A DNA stretch of 64,000 bases, from positions 1 to 64,000 of the forward strand of contig URWY01000001.1 in assembly GCA_900551705.1 (NCBI GenBank), written 5' to 3'. The stretch is from an uncultured Bacillota bacterium. Lineage in GTDB: Bacteria; Bacillota; Clostridia; Christensenellales; UBA1242. The position numbers and the translations under genes were made by a program. Positions 36,844-46,235 of this stretch are shown piece by piece. The first letter of the stretch is position 1; each line of letters starts with the position of its first letter. The notes beneath the pieces are model-generated. The model was not told the DNA's origin and did no database searches. It saw only the letters and a program-made list of their open reading frames with translations.

Positions 36844-37104
36844 TTCGAGTAATTTTAGTTAAAAGTAAGTCATTTTGAAAAACCAAAACTGCAAGAGTTT
36901 CCCGCATAAAACCAGCGACTTCAAACCTTTTTTTTGTGCAAGTATGATATCATTTGAAGTTAGTTTAGTCAAGCCTATTAAAAATCAAATTTCTAACCCA
37001 TTTGTTAGAACAAACCGTTTCATAACCACTGCCTGCTATGCTCACTTCGGGAGACCTGAATTCCCATGGGAAAAAATTAAACCATAAATGAAAATCTAAC
37101 ATTT

Positions 37105-37136
37105 TTGTTTGTTCTTTAGAAAAAAGAGTTTATAAT
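37105..37136 (+). promoter_or_regulatory. Promoter of the GNAT gene (leaderless)
   Basis: Consensus TATAAT (37131-37136) with a weak -35 (TTTGTT at 37108-37113, 17-nt spacer). The ATG starts 6 nt after the -10. The preceding 36844-37104 holds no convincing gene. Confidence 0.5.
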
Positions 37137-37142
37137 GAATTA

Positions 37143-37718
37143 ATGGAAAAAACATTTAAACTTATTAAAATAACTAAAGAAAATGTAATTTTGGCAACCG
37201 AATTTCAGTCAAGCATTTTTCAAGAGGAATGCGGGTATGGAAGTTTTATGTATTCAATTAAAAAGGAAAGCGACTATTTTTCATACTATTTAGCTTATGA
37301 TAACGAAAACTTGATTGGTATAACAGGTATATATTCATTTGAAAAAGTTGAAGAAACAAATTCGTTATGGCTTGGATGGTTTGGAGTTTCTCCAATCTAT
37401 CGCGGAAAAGGCTATGGGAAAGCCTTGTTAAAGCAGACAATTGACATGGTTAAAGGATATGCGAAAAAAGATCCTAGAATTAAATATTTTAGACTTTACA
37501 CATCATCAAGAGACAACCCAGTTGCATGCGAAATGTATCGCAAAGTAATGGATTTTGAAGAAAAATATGAATGCGATGGTGATTTTAATTATGACGGAAC
37601 TTGTCTTATTTTTACCAAATGTATTTGTAAAGATTGCGAAAATCCGCTTTGGAACGATCGATTTTTAAATTTAAGCAGCATAACAGAAATGGAAAATATT
37701 AAGCCCCCAACAATATAA
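37143..37718 (+). CDS. GNAT-family N-acetyltransferase
   Basis: A 191-aa protein. GVSPIYRGKGYGKALLKQ (about residues 83-100) is motif A, the acetyl-CoA pyrophosphate loop; NPVACEMYRKVMDF is motif B. The C-terminus has an unusual CICKDCENPLWNDRFLNL segment. Substrate unknown. There is no Shine-Dalgarno; the -10 box is 6 nt from the ATG. It lies just outside the island. Confidence 0.88.
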   Translation: MEKTFKLIKITKENVILATEFQSSIFQEECGYGSFMYSIKKESDYFSYYLAYDNENLIGITGIYSFEKVEETNSLWLGWFGVSPIYRGKGYGKALLKQTIDMVKGYAKKDPRIKYFRLYTSSRDNPVACEMYRKVMDFEEKYECDGDFNYDGTCLIFTKCICKDCENPLWNDRFLNLSSITEMENIKPPTI

Positions 37719-37724
37719 TTATAA

Positions 37725-37749
37725 AAAAGTCTTCAGTTTGAAGACTTTT
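37725..37749. terminator. Bidirectional terminator between GNAT and tRNA-Ser(TGA)
   Basis: AAAAGTCTTCA (37725-37735) pairs with TGAAGACTTTT (37739-37749), loop GTT. Confidence 0.85.
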
Positions 37750-37751
37750 AT

Positions 37752-37839
37752 TGGCGCAGAGTTAGGGATTCGAACCCCAGGATGCTTTCACATCAACGGT
37801 TTTCAAGACCGCCGCTTTCGACCGCTCAGCCAACTCTGC
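37752..37839 (-). tRNA. tRNA-Ser(TGA)
   Basis: On the minus strand it starts GCAGAGT and ends ACTCTGC, discriminator G, encoded CCA. Anticodon loop CTTGAAA gives TGA. The long variable arm (TTGATGTGAAAGCATCC) and GGTTCGAATCC T-arm are intact. 88 nt. Confidence 0.96.
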
Positions 37840-37927
37840 AAAGCATGATAACTTTATCATATTAATTTTATATTGTCAATTATTTTTTGATAAAAAATTT
37901 TTAAATTTGGTTTAAAACAAATTATTA

Positions 37928-37956
37928 TTGACAAATATTTAGTTTTGATATAAAAT
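37928..37956 (+). promoter_or_regulatory. Promoter of the 119-aa protein gene
   Basis: TTGACA (37928-37933), 17-nt spacer, TAAAAT (37951-37956). Confidence 0.7.
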
Positions 37957-37973
37957 ATAATTAGAGGTTAAAT

Positions 37974-38333
37974 ATGAAAGAAGTTAGATTTGGTAAAAAT
38001 GTTTATAAAATTGAAAATTTATATAAAGGCTTATCTTTGGACAAAAGCGGTAATTATGTTGTTCAAAGGATGAATAGCACATCAAGCCGCGTTGGCATTT
38101 CAATGGACGCCATGGTAAAAATTGCTGCATCATTTGATAGCAGTGCAATGAATGTTAAAAATAAACTTATGATTTATAAAAATGTAAATAAATTGATTGG
38201 CGAAGAAAAAGACGATGTCAAAAAGTTTGCATTTATGAAAGCAATTCAAACAATTATGGACGAAAAAGAGTTGGAACAAAATGCCGAGAAATCAACTGAC
38301 AGAACAGTATTTTATGGCGGAAGAATTCAATAA
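37974..38333 (+). CDS. Hypothetical protein, 119 aa
   Basis: Not recognised. Soluble and basic in its first half (VRFGKNVYKIENLYKGLSL), with a helical second half (VKKFAFMKAIQTIMDEKELEQ) and a short FYGGRI end. AGAGG precedes the ATG. Single gene with its own promoter and terminator; convergent with hflX. Confidence 0.75.
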   Translation: MKEVRFGKNVYKIENLYKGLSLDKSGNYVVQRMNSTSSRVGISMDAMVKIAASFDSSAMNVKNKLMIYKNVNKLIGEEKDDVKKFAFMKAIQTIMDEKELEQNAEKSTDRTVFYGGRIQ

Positions 38334-38354
38334 TTTATTAAAATAACAAAAAAA

Positions 38355-38378
38355 ACAAGCAATTTTGCTTGTTTTTTT
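38355..38378. terminator. Shared terminator of the 119-aa gene and hflX
   Basis: ACAAGCAA pairs with TTGCTTGT (38355-38372), A-run before and T-run after, so it works on both strands. Confidence 0.8.
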
Positions 38379-39504
38379 AATATATTTGGATTGTTTTGTT
38401 AAATAATTTTTCTAAAATAGCATTTTTAATTAATTCTGTGTTTTCGTTATGTTTTGCGGAAACGAAAATTGCGTCAGGCTCAATCAGCCCGCTATTTCTC
38501 ATTCTGATTTTTTCTTCGGTGGTTAAAACATCAACTTTATTATAAATTGTTATTCTTGGAATGTCGTAAGCATTTAATTCTTTCAATTCATTTAAAACAA
38601 CTTCTTTGTGGACATCTAAGTGTTTGTCTGTAACATCAATGACATGCAAAATCAAGTCCGAATAAGTCACTTCTTCAAGAGTTGCGGAAAAGGCGTCAAC
38701 GAAACTATGTGGGAGTTTGTTTATAAAGCCGACCGTATCGGTTAAGACGATTTCGCATTTTGGAGCAAGCCAAAGTTGACGAGTTGTGGTGTCGAGCGTG
38801 GCGAATAATTTATCGTCAGCATAAATATTTGCTTTTGTTATTATGTTCATAAGTGTTGACTTGCCAGCGTTTGTGTAGCCAACAATCGAAACTTTTTTTA
38901 CGCCAGTATTGGAACGATTTTTACGCCTTAGGTCGCGTTCTTGTTTAATCTTATCTATTTCTTTTTCGAGTTTTAAGATTTGGTCGCGAATTTTTCTTTT
39001 GTCAAGTTCAAGTTTTGTTTCACCAGGGCCGCGCATACCAACGCCGCCAGAGCCAAATCTACCACTTGTTCCGGCAATTCCAGAAAGCCTTGGAAGATAG
39101 TATTTTAACATGGCAAGTTCAACTTGCAACTTACCTTCGTTTGTTGTTGCGTGTTTGGCAAAGATATCTAAGATTAAAGTTGTTCTATCTATAACTTTAA
39201 CGCCTAAGATTTCTGTTAGGTTATTCACTTGTGAGCCGGAAAGTTCGTTGTCGCAAATTGCAAGGTTGGCGCCTGTTGACTCAACAAGTTGTTTAAGTTC
39301 TTCCGCTTTTCCTGTTCCGATATATGTTGCAGGGGTAATTTCTTTTGCTTTTTGGAAAAGTTTTGCAAGCACTTCAACATCGGCTGTTTCGGCAAGCCTT
39401 TCAAGTTCTTTCATAGAAAAATATCCATCGTCTTTTTGCGATAGACTAAGACCGAACAAAACGGCTTTTTCTTTTATTTTTTCTGTTTTTTTAAGTTCAA
39501 CCAT
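38377..39504 (-). CDS. hflX: GTPase HflX, ribosome-associated
   Basis: A 375-aa protein. The N-terminal HflX domain has ATYIGTGKAEEL and NELSGSQVNNL. The family signature GGVGMRGPGETKLELDKR precedes a coiled coil, then the G domain with GYTNAGKST (about 205-213), DTVGFINKLP and NKVD. HflX splits stalled or stressed ribosomes. The ATG is 6 nt after TATAAT with no Shine-Dalgarno, which points to a leaderless mRNA. Confidence 0.95.
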   Translation of the reverse strand: MVELKKTEKIKEKAVLFGLSLSQKDDGYFSMKELERLAETADVEVLAKLFQKAKEITPATYIGTGKAEELKQLVESTGANLAICDNELSGSQVNNLTEILGVKVIDRTTLILDIFAKHATTNEGKLQVELAMLKYYLPRLSGIAGTSGRFGSGGVGMRGPGETKLELDKRKIRDQILKLEKEIDKIKQERDLRRKNRSNTGVKKVSIVGYTNAGKSTLMNIITKANIYADDKLFATLDTTTRQLWLAPKCEIVLTDTVGFINKLPHSFVDAFSATLEEVTYSDLILHVIDVTDKHLDVHKEVVLNELKELNAYDIPRITIYNKVDVLTTEEKIRMRNSGLIEPDAIFVSAKHNENTELIKNAILEKLFNKTIQIY

Positions 39505-39510
39505 GTTTTT

Positions 39511-39539
39511 ATTATACTTTAATTTAAGATTAATTTCAA
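39511..39539 (-). promoter_or_regulatory. Promoter of hflX (leaderless)
   Basis: On the minus strand: TTGAAA (39539-39534), 17-nt spacer, TATAAT (39516-39511), six bases, then the ATG at 39504. Confidence 0.75.
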
Positions 39540-39618
39540 TTATTTTGTCATTTAATTTAAAAGATTTATTTGTTTATTTGATTAAATATGGTATATTCTA
39601 ATTAAGAAAGGAGAAAAA

Positions 39619-41862
39619 ATGAAAAAGTTTGCAATTTCATTTTGTTTAATTTTGTTATTTGGTATGGTCGGGCTTTTTGGCTTGAATTATAATCCTGTTC
39701 AAGCAGACGCTTCTCTTGAAGGTGATGGCTCGGTTGCAAATCCATACATAATCAAAAGCGTAGAAGATTTTAGTTTTATGTCAAACAAAGTCAATGCTGG
39801 CGATGCTGATTATATTTCTGCGAATTATAAGTTGACCAACGACTTGCTTTTTACTAGCGAAATGTTTGTAAGCATAGGAAATCAAACATATCCATTCCAA
39901 GGAACTTTTGATGGCGGCGGAAATTCAATAAAAAATGCGATTTGTAATGTTCATGGCGACGCAAGTTTGAGTTATGGAATTTTCAATTATATTCAAAATG
40001 CAATAATAAAGAACTTGTCCGTTGAAATAGTTTTTAACTTTATAGGGCAAAGCACAGATAATTCTCAAATCAATATGGGCGGAATTGTTGGTGTTTCACT
40101 TGCTGGTAGCGAAATCACAAATTGTAAAACAATCACAAAACTATATACAATTAATGAAAATGATGAAAAAACAAATGCGAACATCTATTCAAGCGTAAAC
40201 TTTGGCGGCATTATTGGACAAAGTGACGGAACAAGTATTCATGATTGCTTTTCACTTGTAGAATTTGATTGCGTGCAATACGGTAATTCTTTAACAGAAA
40301 GTTATTTTGGTGGAATTGTTGGTAAAATCAATGGTGGCGAAATCTACAATGTTTATGCAGCCCCAACAGATAGCACGATTTCATCTTTAACGGGCGTAAT
40401 TGCAGATAAAGCAAATATGACATTAAAAAATAGCGAAAATGCAAGCGTTTATTTCGGCGGAATTGCAGGTAGCGTTTCTGGCAGAAATTTCTCGCTTACA
40501 AACACGCTTTTCATTGGTTATTTAGATGTGAAGAACTCACCAGTGAAATATGGTGGCATTATTGGTAAAATGCACGCAAGTGCAGCATCAAGACCTGTGT
40601 CAGCAAATATAACTCAAAGCAAATATCTCAGAATTAACAACGCTAACACTGTTAGTTTTGACCTTCCTATTGCAAATGCGGCAGATGTTTCGTTCACAGT
40701 CCATTCAACTTTGGTTCAAATCACAACAATGCCAAACAATAGAACATATTTTGAAGATGCTTCAAATGGTTGGAACAGTCTTAGAATGTGGGATTTTGAA
40801 GATGTTTGGAAAACGACAACAATTTTCAATGCAAGTGGAATTTTCCTTCCAGACTTGCAACAATTCTCAGAACTTTCATTTTATTTAGATTATCAAAATT
40901 ATTCGACTTATTATTCATTAAACTTTGAAGGCGAAACAGCAGATGTGACTTCAAAAAAATTCAAAATTGGCGATACAGTTGTTATTGAAGGCAATTTCAA
41001 AAGCACAGAAACAATGAATTATGCAAATTTCTACAATTTTGATAGTTGGAAAAAAGTTGGTGATGAAAATTTTGAAAGCGACGGAAAAATTAAGTTAACT
41101 TTAACTTGCACAAATCAAACAGCGGGCAGTTACTACTTAACAATCAGCGGAAAAACTGTTAGAGTTGATGTAAACATCGTCAATGAAAGTGGAAATGCTG
41201 GTGCATACGGCAGCGTTAAACAAGGCGATAATGTTAAAGTGGAAAACTTTTCATTCAACGCTAAATACGCAGATGATGCGTCCGCAATCAGGCTTGAAGC
41301 AATAGATACTCTTGAAGAATATAAGTTTTCACATTTTGCAAGTGGAGAAAATTTTACTTCTCAAAACAGAACTATCAGTTTTAAATTGGATAACAACAGA
41401 GCAAACTTGCCACCAGTTATTGTTTTAGACGGTCAACTTGTTTGCACAATAAATGCAGTGTTCACAAACAATACATCAAAACTTAATGTTAATATGACAG
41501 AAGGCGGCGGAACATTAAAAATTGACGAAGGTCAAGCGGAATCTGGAAACCTTGAAAAGATTTTGGTTAATGGAAAAAGTTATGCGTTAACTGCAACCGC
41601 GGCAGAAGGCTATACATTTGATGGCTGGTATATGAATGGCGAGAAAGTTGAAAGCGAAAATGTTTATACTATAACAATTAGAGAAAACACAAATTTGGAA
41701 GTTAGATTTACAAAAGCGGAAGAAGGTAAAAACGGAGTTAATATTTGGGTGATTATTGGACCAATTTTGGGCGCATTAGTTTTGGGCGGAATAATTGCTT
41801 TAATTGTTGTAAAAGTCAAGAAAAATGGGGCAAATTCCTATAAAAAGAATTACAGATATTAA
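39619..41862 (+). CDS. Surface protein with GLUG-like repeats and InlB-type repeat
   Basis: A 747-aa protein with a signal peptide (residues 1-30), many repeats of the GGIVGxxxGxxI type in residues ~100-330 (GGIVGVSLAGSEI, FGGIIGQSDGTSI, FGGIVGKINGGEI), a C-terminal InlB B-repeat (GYTFDGWYMNGEKVESEN), and one membrane helix (about 710-735) before a short basic cytoplasmic tail. This is an anchored beta-helical adhesin-like architecture. AAAGGAG marks the start. It appears to be a single gene. Confidence 0.8.
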   Translation: MKKFAISFCLILLFGMVGLFGLNYNPVQADASLEGDGSVANPYIIKSVEDFSFMSNKVNAGDADYISANYKLTNDLLFTSEMFVSIGNQTYPFQGTFDGGGNSIKNAICNVHGDASLSYGIFNYIQNAIIKNLSVEIVFNFIGQSTDNSQINMGGIVGVSLAGSEITNCKTITKLYTINENDEKTNANIYSSVNFGGIIGQSDGTSIHDCFSLVEFDCVQYGNSLTESYFGGIVGKINGGEIYNVYAAPTDSTISSLTGVIADKANMTLKNSENASVYFGGIAGSVSGRNFSLTNTLFIGYLDVKNSPVKYGGIIGKMHASAASRPVSANITQSKYLRINNANTVSFDLPIANAADVSFTVHSTLVQITTMPNNRTYFEDASNGWNSLRMWDFEDVWKTTTIFNASGIFLPDLQQFSELSFYLDYQNYSTYYSLNFEGETADVTSKKFKIGDTVVIEGNFKSTETMNYANFYNFDSWKKVGDENFESDGKIKLTLTCTNQTAGSYYLTISGKTVRVDVNIVNESGNAGAYGSVKQGDNVKVENFSFNAKYADDASAIRLEAIDTLEEYKFSHFASGENFTSQNRTISFKLDNNRANLPPVIVLDGQLVCTINAVFTNNTSKLNVNMTEGGGTLKIDEGQAESGNLEKILVNGKSYALTATAAEGYTFDGWYMNGEKVESENVYTITIRENTNLEVRFTKAEEGKNGVNIWVIIGPILGALVLGGIIALIVVKVKKNGANSYKKNYRY

Positions 41863-41955
41863 AAAAATTAAATAAAAAATAAAAAATATTAAAAAAATAT
41901 ATAAAAATGTTTTGAAAATTAATTTTAATATGTTAATATTTGATTAGTTTATAAG

Positions 41956-42000
41956 AGATTAACAGCAATTTTGAATATATTTTCAAGAAAAGTTTAATCT
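41956..42000 (+). promoter_or_regulatory. Nested inverted repeats upstream of the pilin-like gene
   Basis: AGATTAA (41956-41962) and TTTAATCT (41993-42000) enclose TTGAATATATTTTCAAG, itself an inverted repeat. It lies 26-70 nt before the start codon, so it may be an operator or a leader structure. Confidence 0.35.
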
Positions 42001-42025
42001 AATATAAAATACGCGGAGGTGAAAA

Positions 42026-42424
42026 ATGTTATTTCAATTAGCAAATTTGTTTATGAGAGGAGTTAGCCTTTTAGGTGCAGACATTGAAACAGGAGCAACA
42101 GAAGTTGCAAACACAGTTGTTAGCACAGTTAAAAGTATTTTAATTCCAGTATTGGCAATCTTGGGTGCAGCAGGTATGATTTGGGCTATTGTTTTAGGTG
42201 TTAACATGGCTAGAGCAGACAGCACAGAAAAACGAGAAGAAGCGAAAAAGCGTTTAATTTCATTAATCGTTGGTATTGTTATCATGATTGTATTAATCTT
42301 CTTCTTCTTATTTGGATTTGAACCACTCCTTAAAGCATTCGGTGTTGACAAATCAATTCAAACTGATAATCCAGGCGGAACAGGTGTTGTAAAATCTTTC
42401 CTTCAATTAACAAATTTGATGTAA
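42026..42424 (+). CDS. VirB2/TrbC-like two-helix membrane protein (T4SS pilin type)
   Basis: A 132-aa protein with two long hydrophobic segments (about 34-60 and 73-97) separated by a short charged loop (ARADSTEKREEAKKR). This is the layout of VirB2/TrbC-type pilins and of the pilin-like conjugal proteins of Bacillota and Mollicutes. CGGAGGTG precedes the ATG. It has its own terminator and is followed 140 bp later by a VirD4-like gene. Confidence 0.65.
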   Translation: MLFQLANLFMRGVSLLGADIETGATEVANTVVSTVKSILIPVLAILGAAGMIWAIVLGVNMARADSTEKREEAKKRLISLIVGIVIMIVLIFFFLFGFEPLLKAFGVDKSIQTDNPGGTGVVKSFLQLTNLM

Positions 42425-42435
42425 GATAAAACAAT

Positions 42436-42466
42436 TTAAAAGAGCAGCAAAATGCTGCTCTTTTTT
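42436..42466 (+). terminator. Terminator after the pilin-like gene
   Basis: AAAGAGCAGCA pairs with TGCTGCTCTTT around AAA, then Ts. Confidence 0.85.
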
Positions 42467-42563
42467 ATTTTTTATGTTGAAATTAAAAAAAATTATTTGA
42501 CAATAATATTATTTATGTTATATTAAAATTAATATAGTATATATAACTAAGAAAGGAGCGGAA

Positions 42564-44555
42564 ATGAAGGAAAAATTAAAAAAATTTGCACCTTTAATTG
42601 TGATTGTTGCAATTATAATTTTGGCTTTAATTATAGGAAATGCAACAAGAGAACACTTTGCTTTTGATAAAGAATTTATAACAAATAAAGTCACATTGAT
42701 TATTTTGGGGGTTGGGCTTGCTTTTGTTGGGCTTTATTATATTGCCAAATTGACAAAACCAGATAATAAAGCAAAGGCTAGCGGCGAAGGCACAACAAAA
42801 AGTGGCGATAAAATCAGCCAATATTATGATGCTAGATTTATCAGAGAGTCTGAACTTAACACACTTTCAAAATTTATGCCATACACTTGGAGCACAATCA
42901 AAACTGCTAAAAAAGATGGTATTGTTATTAGAAGTGCAGTGCAGGGTGGAAAACTTCACATTAATATGTATGACCCAATTCATACAATGATTATTGGTAC
43001 AACCGGTTCTGGTAAAACTCAAACATACATCAATCCATCAATTCGTATTTTGTCACAAATCGGAACAAAACCTTGTATGGTTATCACAGACCCAAAGGGT
43101 GAAGTCTATAACGACAACTCAATTCAGTTAAAAGAAGCGGGATATAGAATTATCGTTCTTGACCTTCGTTATCCTTATGCGTCTACAAGATGGAACCCAA
43201 TGGATAACGCTTATGTTCAATATCACCGTGCAGCACAACTTATTAAAGAAATTAAAATTCATAGAGGCGATAAGCCAACAACATATAATTTAAAACTTGC
43301 TGATGACCCAAAAAACTTTGGAGAAGAATGGTACGAATTTAACAGGTCAGCATACGCAAAAAAAGAACAAATTAGAAGTGACTTGGACGCAAAAGCACAA
43401 GAACTTAGAGATAATGCAGAAAACGAACTCAGAGAAGTTGCTTCTTCAATCGTTCCTATTGAATCTAAAACAGATAGTTCATGGGAAAGAGGTGCGCAAG
43501 ACTTCTTGTATGGTATTATGCTTGCAATGCTTGAAGATAGTATGGATCCAAATCTTGGCATGACAAGAGAAAAATTCAATTTTTATAACCTTGCAAAAAT
43601 TGCAACATTTAAAGATGACGACCCAGATAATCCATTTGGAACAGTTAGAAATTATTGCGCATTTAGAGATAAATTTTCAAAAGTTCCATCACTAACTTCA
43701 ACAGCAATCAATAACGCTCCTAACACAACTCGTTCATACATGGGCGTATTGATGAGCAGAATTTCAATATTCCAAGATGCTGGTATTTGCTATGCAACGA
43801 GTTATAACGACATGAACTTTGACGATTTCACAGACCAACCAACAGTTTTGTTCATCAAAGTTCCAGATGAAAAAGAAAGCAGACACTGCATTGCAACAAT
43901 GTGCGTTTCACAACTTTATAAAAAACTTGTTGAAAAAGCATCAGAAACAGAAAAACTCAGACTTAAAAGAAATGTTTATTTCTTGCTTGATGAGTTCGCT
44001 AACTTGCCAAAAATTGATAAAATGGACAGTTTAATCACTGTTGGTCGTTCAAGAGGAATTTTCTTCTCACTTGTTGTTCAATCATACAGCCAGTTGGAGA
44101 GTAAATACGGCAAAGAAGTTGCAGAAACAATAAGAGGCAACTGTAATATTCAAATTTTCATTGGAACAGAAGACCAGAAAACTCGTGAAGAATTTTCAAA
44201 AATGTGCGGCGAAGTTTCTATTGAAACCCAAAGCACATCAACATCAAAATCAGATGGTGAACAAAGCAGTATTAATAGAACACAGCAAGCCCAGCGTGTT
44301 ACAAGACCACTCATTTACCCTTACGAACTTGGTCAACTTGAAAAATTTGAAGTTATTGTTAAAATTTTCAAAGAACACCCAATTAGAACAAAAATGACAC
44401 CTTTCTTTGCAACTCCACAGTTTGATAAGAGAAAGGCAAAAGAAGAATATGCACCATCAAAACCACTTAACGAACAAGCAATTTATTATGATATTCGCGA
44501 ACGCAACCGCAAGGTAAGAAAGAGTTCGGGCGGATTTGATGACTTTGATTTTTAA
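42564..44555 (+). CDS. VirD4/TraG-family type IV coupling ATPase
   Basis: A 663-aa protein with two N-terminal membrane helices (about 10-28 and 43-62). Walker A is GTTGSGKTQT (about 148-157); DPKGEVYN follows, and Walker B is VYFLLDEFANLPKI. The C-terminal GNCNIQIFIGTEDQKT and RPLIYPYEL are typical of TraG/VirD4. These ATPases bring DNA-relaxase or protein substrates to a type IV secretion channel. No relaxase, VirB4 or VirB6 gene lies in this window; glnS follows after 12 bp. Confidence 0.88.
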   Translation: MKEKLKKFAPLIVIVAIIILALIIGNATREHFAFDKEFITNKVTLIILGVGLAFVGLYYIAKLTKPDNKAKASGEGTTKSGDKISQYYDARFIRESELNTLSKFMPYTWSTIKTAKKDGIVIRSAVQGGKLHINMYDPIHTMIIGTTGSGKTQTYINPSIRILSQIGTKPCMVITDPKGEVYNDNSIQLKEAGYRIIVLDLRYPYASTRWNPMDNAYVQYHRAAQLIKEIKIHRGDKPTTYNLKLADDPKNFGEEWYEFNRSAYAKKEQIRSDLDAKAQELRDNAENELREVASSIVPIESKTDSSWERGAQDFLYGIMLAMLEDSMDPNLGMTREKFNFYNLAKIATFKDDDPDNPFGTVRNYCAFRDKFSKVPSLTSTAINNAPNTTRSYMGVLMSRISIFQDAGICYATSYNDMNFDDFTDQPTVLFIKVPDEKESRHCIATMCVSQLYKKLVEKASETEKLRLKRNVYFLLDEFANLPKIDKMDSLITVGRSRGIFFSLVVQSYSQLESKYGKEVAETIRGNCNIQIFIGTEDQKTREEFSKMCGEVSIETQSTSTSKSDGEQSSINRTQQAQRVTRPLIYPYELGQLEKFEVIVKIFKEHPIRTKMTPFFATPQFDKRKAKEEYAPSKPLNEQAIYYDIRERNRKVRKSSGGFDDFDF

Positions 44556-44567
44556 ACGGAGAAAAAC

Positions 44568-46226
44568 ATGATACCTAAGGTAGAAGCAACAAATTTCATT
44601 GAAGAAATAATAAACAAAGATTTAGAAGACGGCAGATTTAACGCCGTTCAAACACGACATCCACCAGAGCCAAGCGGCTATTTGCATATCGGCCATGTTA
44701 GAAACATTGTTTTAAACTATGGTATTGCCGAAAAATATAATGGCGTATGTAATTTAAGATACGATGACACAAACCCTACAAAAGAAAGCCAAGAGTTTGT
44801 TAATTCAATTCAAGAAGATGTAAAATGGCTTGGCTATCATTGGAATAAAATTTACTATGCAACTGATTATTTCCAACAAAACTACGAATATGCAGTTAAA
44901 TTAATAAAAGACGGAAAAGCGTTTGTTTGTGATTTGTCACCGGAAGAACTTTCAAAATCTCGCGGAACATTAACAGAACCAGGCGTTGAAAGTCCATACA
45001 AAAATCGTTCAGTAGAAGAAAACTTAGAGTTGTTTGAAAGAATGAAAAATGGCGAATTTCCAGCAGGTTCAAGATGTTTGCGTGCAAAAATTGATATGGC
45101 AAGTCCAAACATGAATATGCGTGATCCTGTTATTTACAGAATTCAATACACACATCACCAAAGAATTGGCGATAAATGGTGTATTTATCCATCTTATGAC
45201 TTCGCACACCCACTTGATGACGCGTTGGAAGGTGTTTCGCACTCAATTTGTGGACCAGAATTTGAAGACCATAGACCACTTTATAACTGGGTTATTGAAA
45301 ATTGCGGGGTAGCAAATAAGTCAAGGCAAATTGAATATGCAAACCTTTATATTAAGGGCGCAATTCTCGGTAAAAGATTTATTAAAAAGCTTGTTCAAGA
45401 TGGTAAGGTTTGCGGTTTTGACGACCCAAGGCTTTACACAATTCGCGGGCTTAGAAGACGCGGAGTTCTTCCAGAAAGTTTAAAAGAGTTTGTTCGTGCA
45501 GCAGGTATTTCAAAAAGTAATGCACTTATTGAACCAGCATTTTTGGAGCATTTCATAAGAGATGACTTAAACAAGGTTTCAAGGCGTGTTATGGCAGTTT
45601 TAAATCCGCTTCCACTTGAAATTACAAATATGGAAGGCGAAGAAGAAATTGTTTTGGAAGACTACCCACAAAACGAAGAAACAACATATAGAAAATATTA
45701 TTTTGGCAAAAACTTGTTAATTGAAAAAGAAGACTTTATCAAAGAACCAGATCCAAAATTCTATCGTTTATATGTAGGCGCAAAAGTTCGCTTGAAAGGC
45801 GCTTATATCATAACTTGCACAGGATTTGACCAAGATGAAAACGGAAATGTAACAAAAGTTTATGCTGAATATGATAAAGACACAAAATCAGGCACAAACT
45901 GCACAGTTAAAGTTAAAGGGACAATTCATTGGATCAATCCAACTCATGCAGAAAAAATTGAGGTCAGATTGTTCGATAATCTTGTTGAAGAAGAAAGTGC
46001 AGAACTCGTTGAAGGTCATGAACGCGCGGTAAATGATTATAAAATCAATCCAAATTCAATTATTACAATAGAAAATGCTTATATTGAAGACAATTTGAAT
46101 GTAAACTTTGACGAAAGATATCAATTTATGAGAAATGGTTATTTCTGTTTAGATAAAGACAGCACTGAACTTAAAAAGGTATTTAACAGAACTATAACAT
46201 TAAAAGAAACGAAAAAAGTTAAATAG
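44568..46226 (+). CDS. glnS: Glutaminyl-tRNA synthetase
   Basis: A 552-aa class I synthetase. PPEPSGYLHIGHVRN contains HIGH (40-43); DDTNPTKE and the GFDDPRLYTIRGLRRRG block are typical of GlnRS/archaeal-type GluRS. The C-terminal beta-barrel anticodon domains extend from about 340. The place of the KMSKS-like motif (usually xxSKRKL before the VxGWDDPRM block) reads ILGKRFI, so the Ser is Gly. GlnRS is preferred over GluRS because of overall pattern and length. Starts 12 bp after the VirD4-like gene. Confidence 0.9.
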   Translation: MIPKVEATNFIEEIINKDLEDGRFNAVQTRHPPEPSGYLHIGHVRNIVLNYGIAEKYNGVCNLRYDDTNPTKESQEFVNSIQEDVKWLGYHWNKIYYATDYFQQNYEYAVKLIKDGKAFVCDLSPEELSKSRGTLTEPGVESPYKNRSVEENLELFERMKNGEFPAGSRCLRAKIDMASPNMNMRDPVIYRIQYTHHQRIGDKWCIYPSYDFAHPLDDALEGVSHSICGPEFEDHRPLYNWVIENCGVANKSRQIEYANLYIKGAILGKRFIKKLVQDGKVCGFDDPRLYTIRGLRRRGVLPESLKEFVRAAGISKSNALIEPAFLEHFIRDDLNKVSRRVMAVLNPLPLEITNMEGEEEIVLEDYPQNEETTYRKYYFGKNLLIEKEDFIKEPDPKFYRLYVGAKVRLKGAYIITCTGFDQDENGNVTKVYAEYDKDTKSGTNCTVKVKGTIHWINPTHAEKIEVRLFDNLVEEESAELVEGHERAVNDYKINPNSIITIENAYIEDNLNVNFDERYQFMRNGYFCLDKDSTELKKVFNRTITLKETKKVK

Positions 46227-46235
46227 GAGATTTCG

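Noticed and set aside
36875..37087. 70-aa open frame between the island and the GNAT gene
   Set aside because: No Shine-Dalgarno, no recognisable pattern, and it runs through degenerate sequence.
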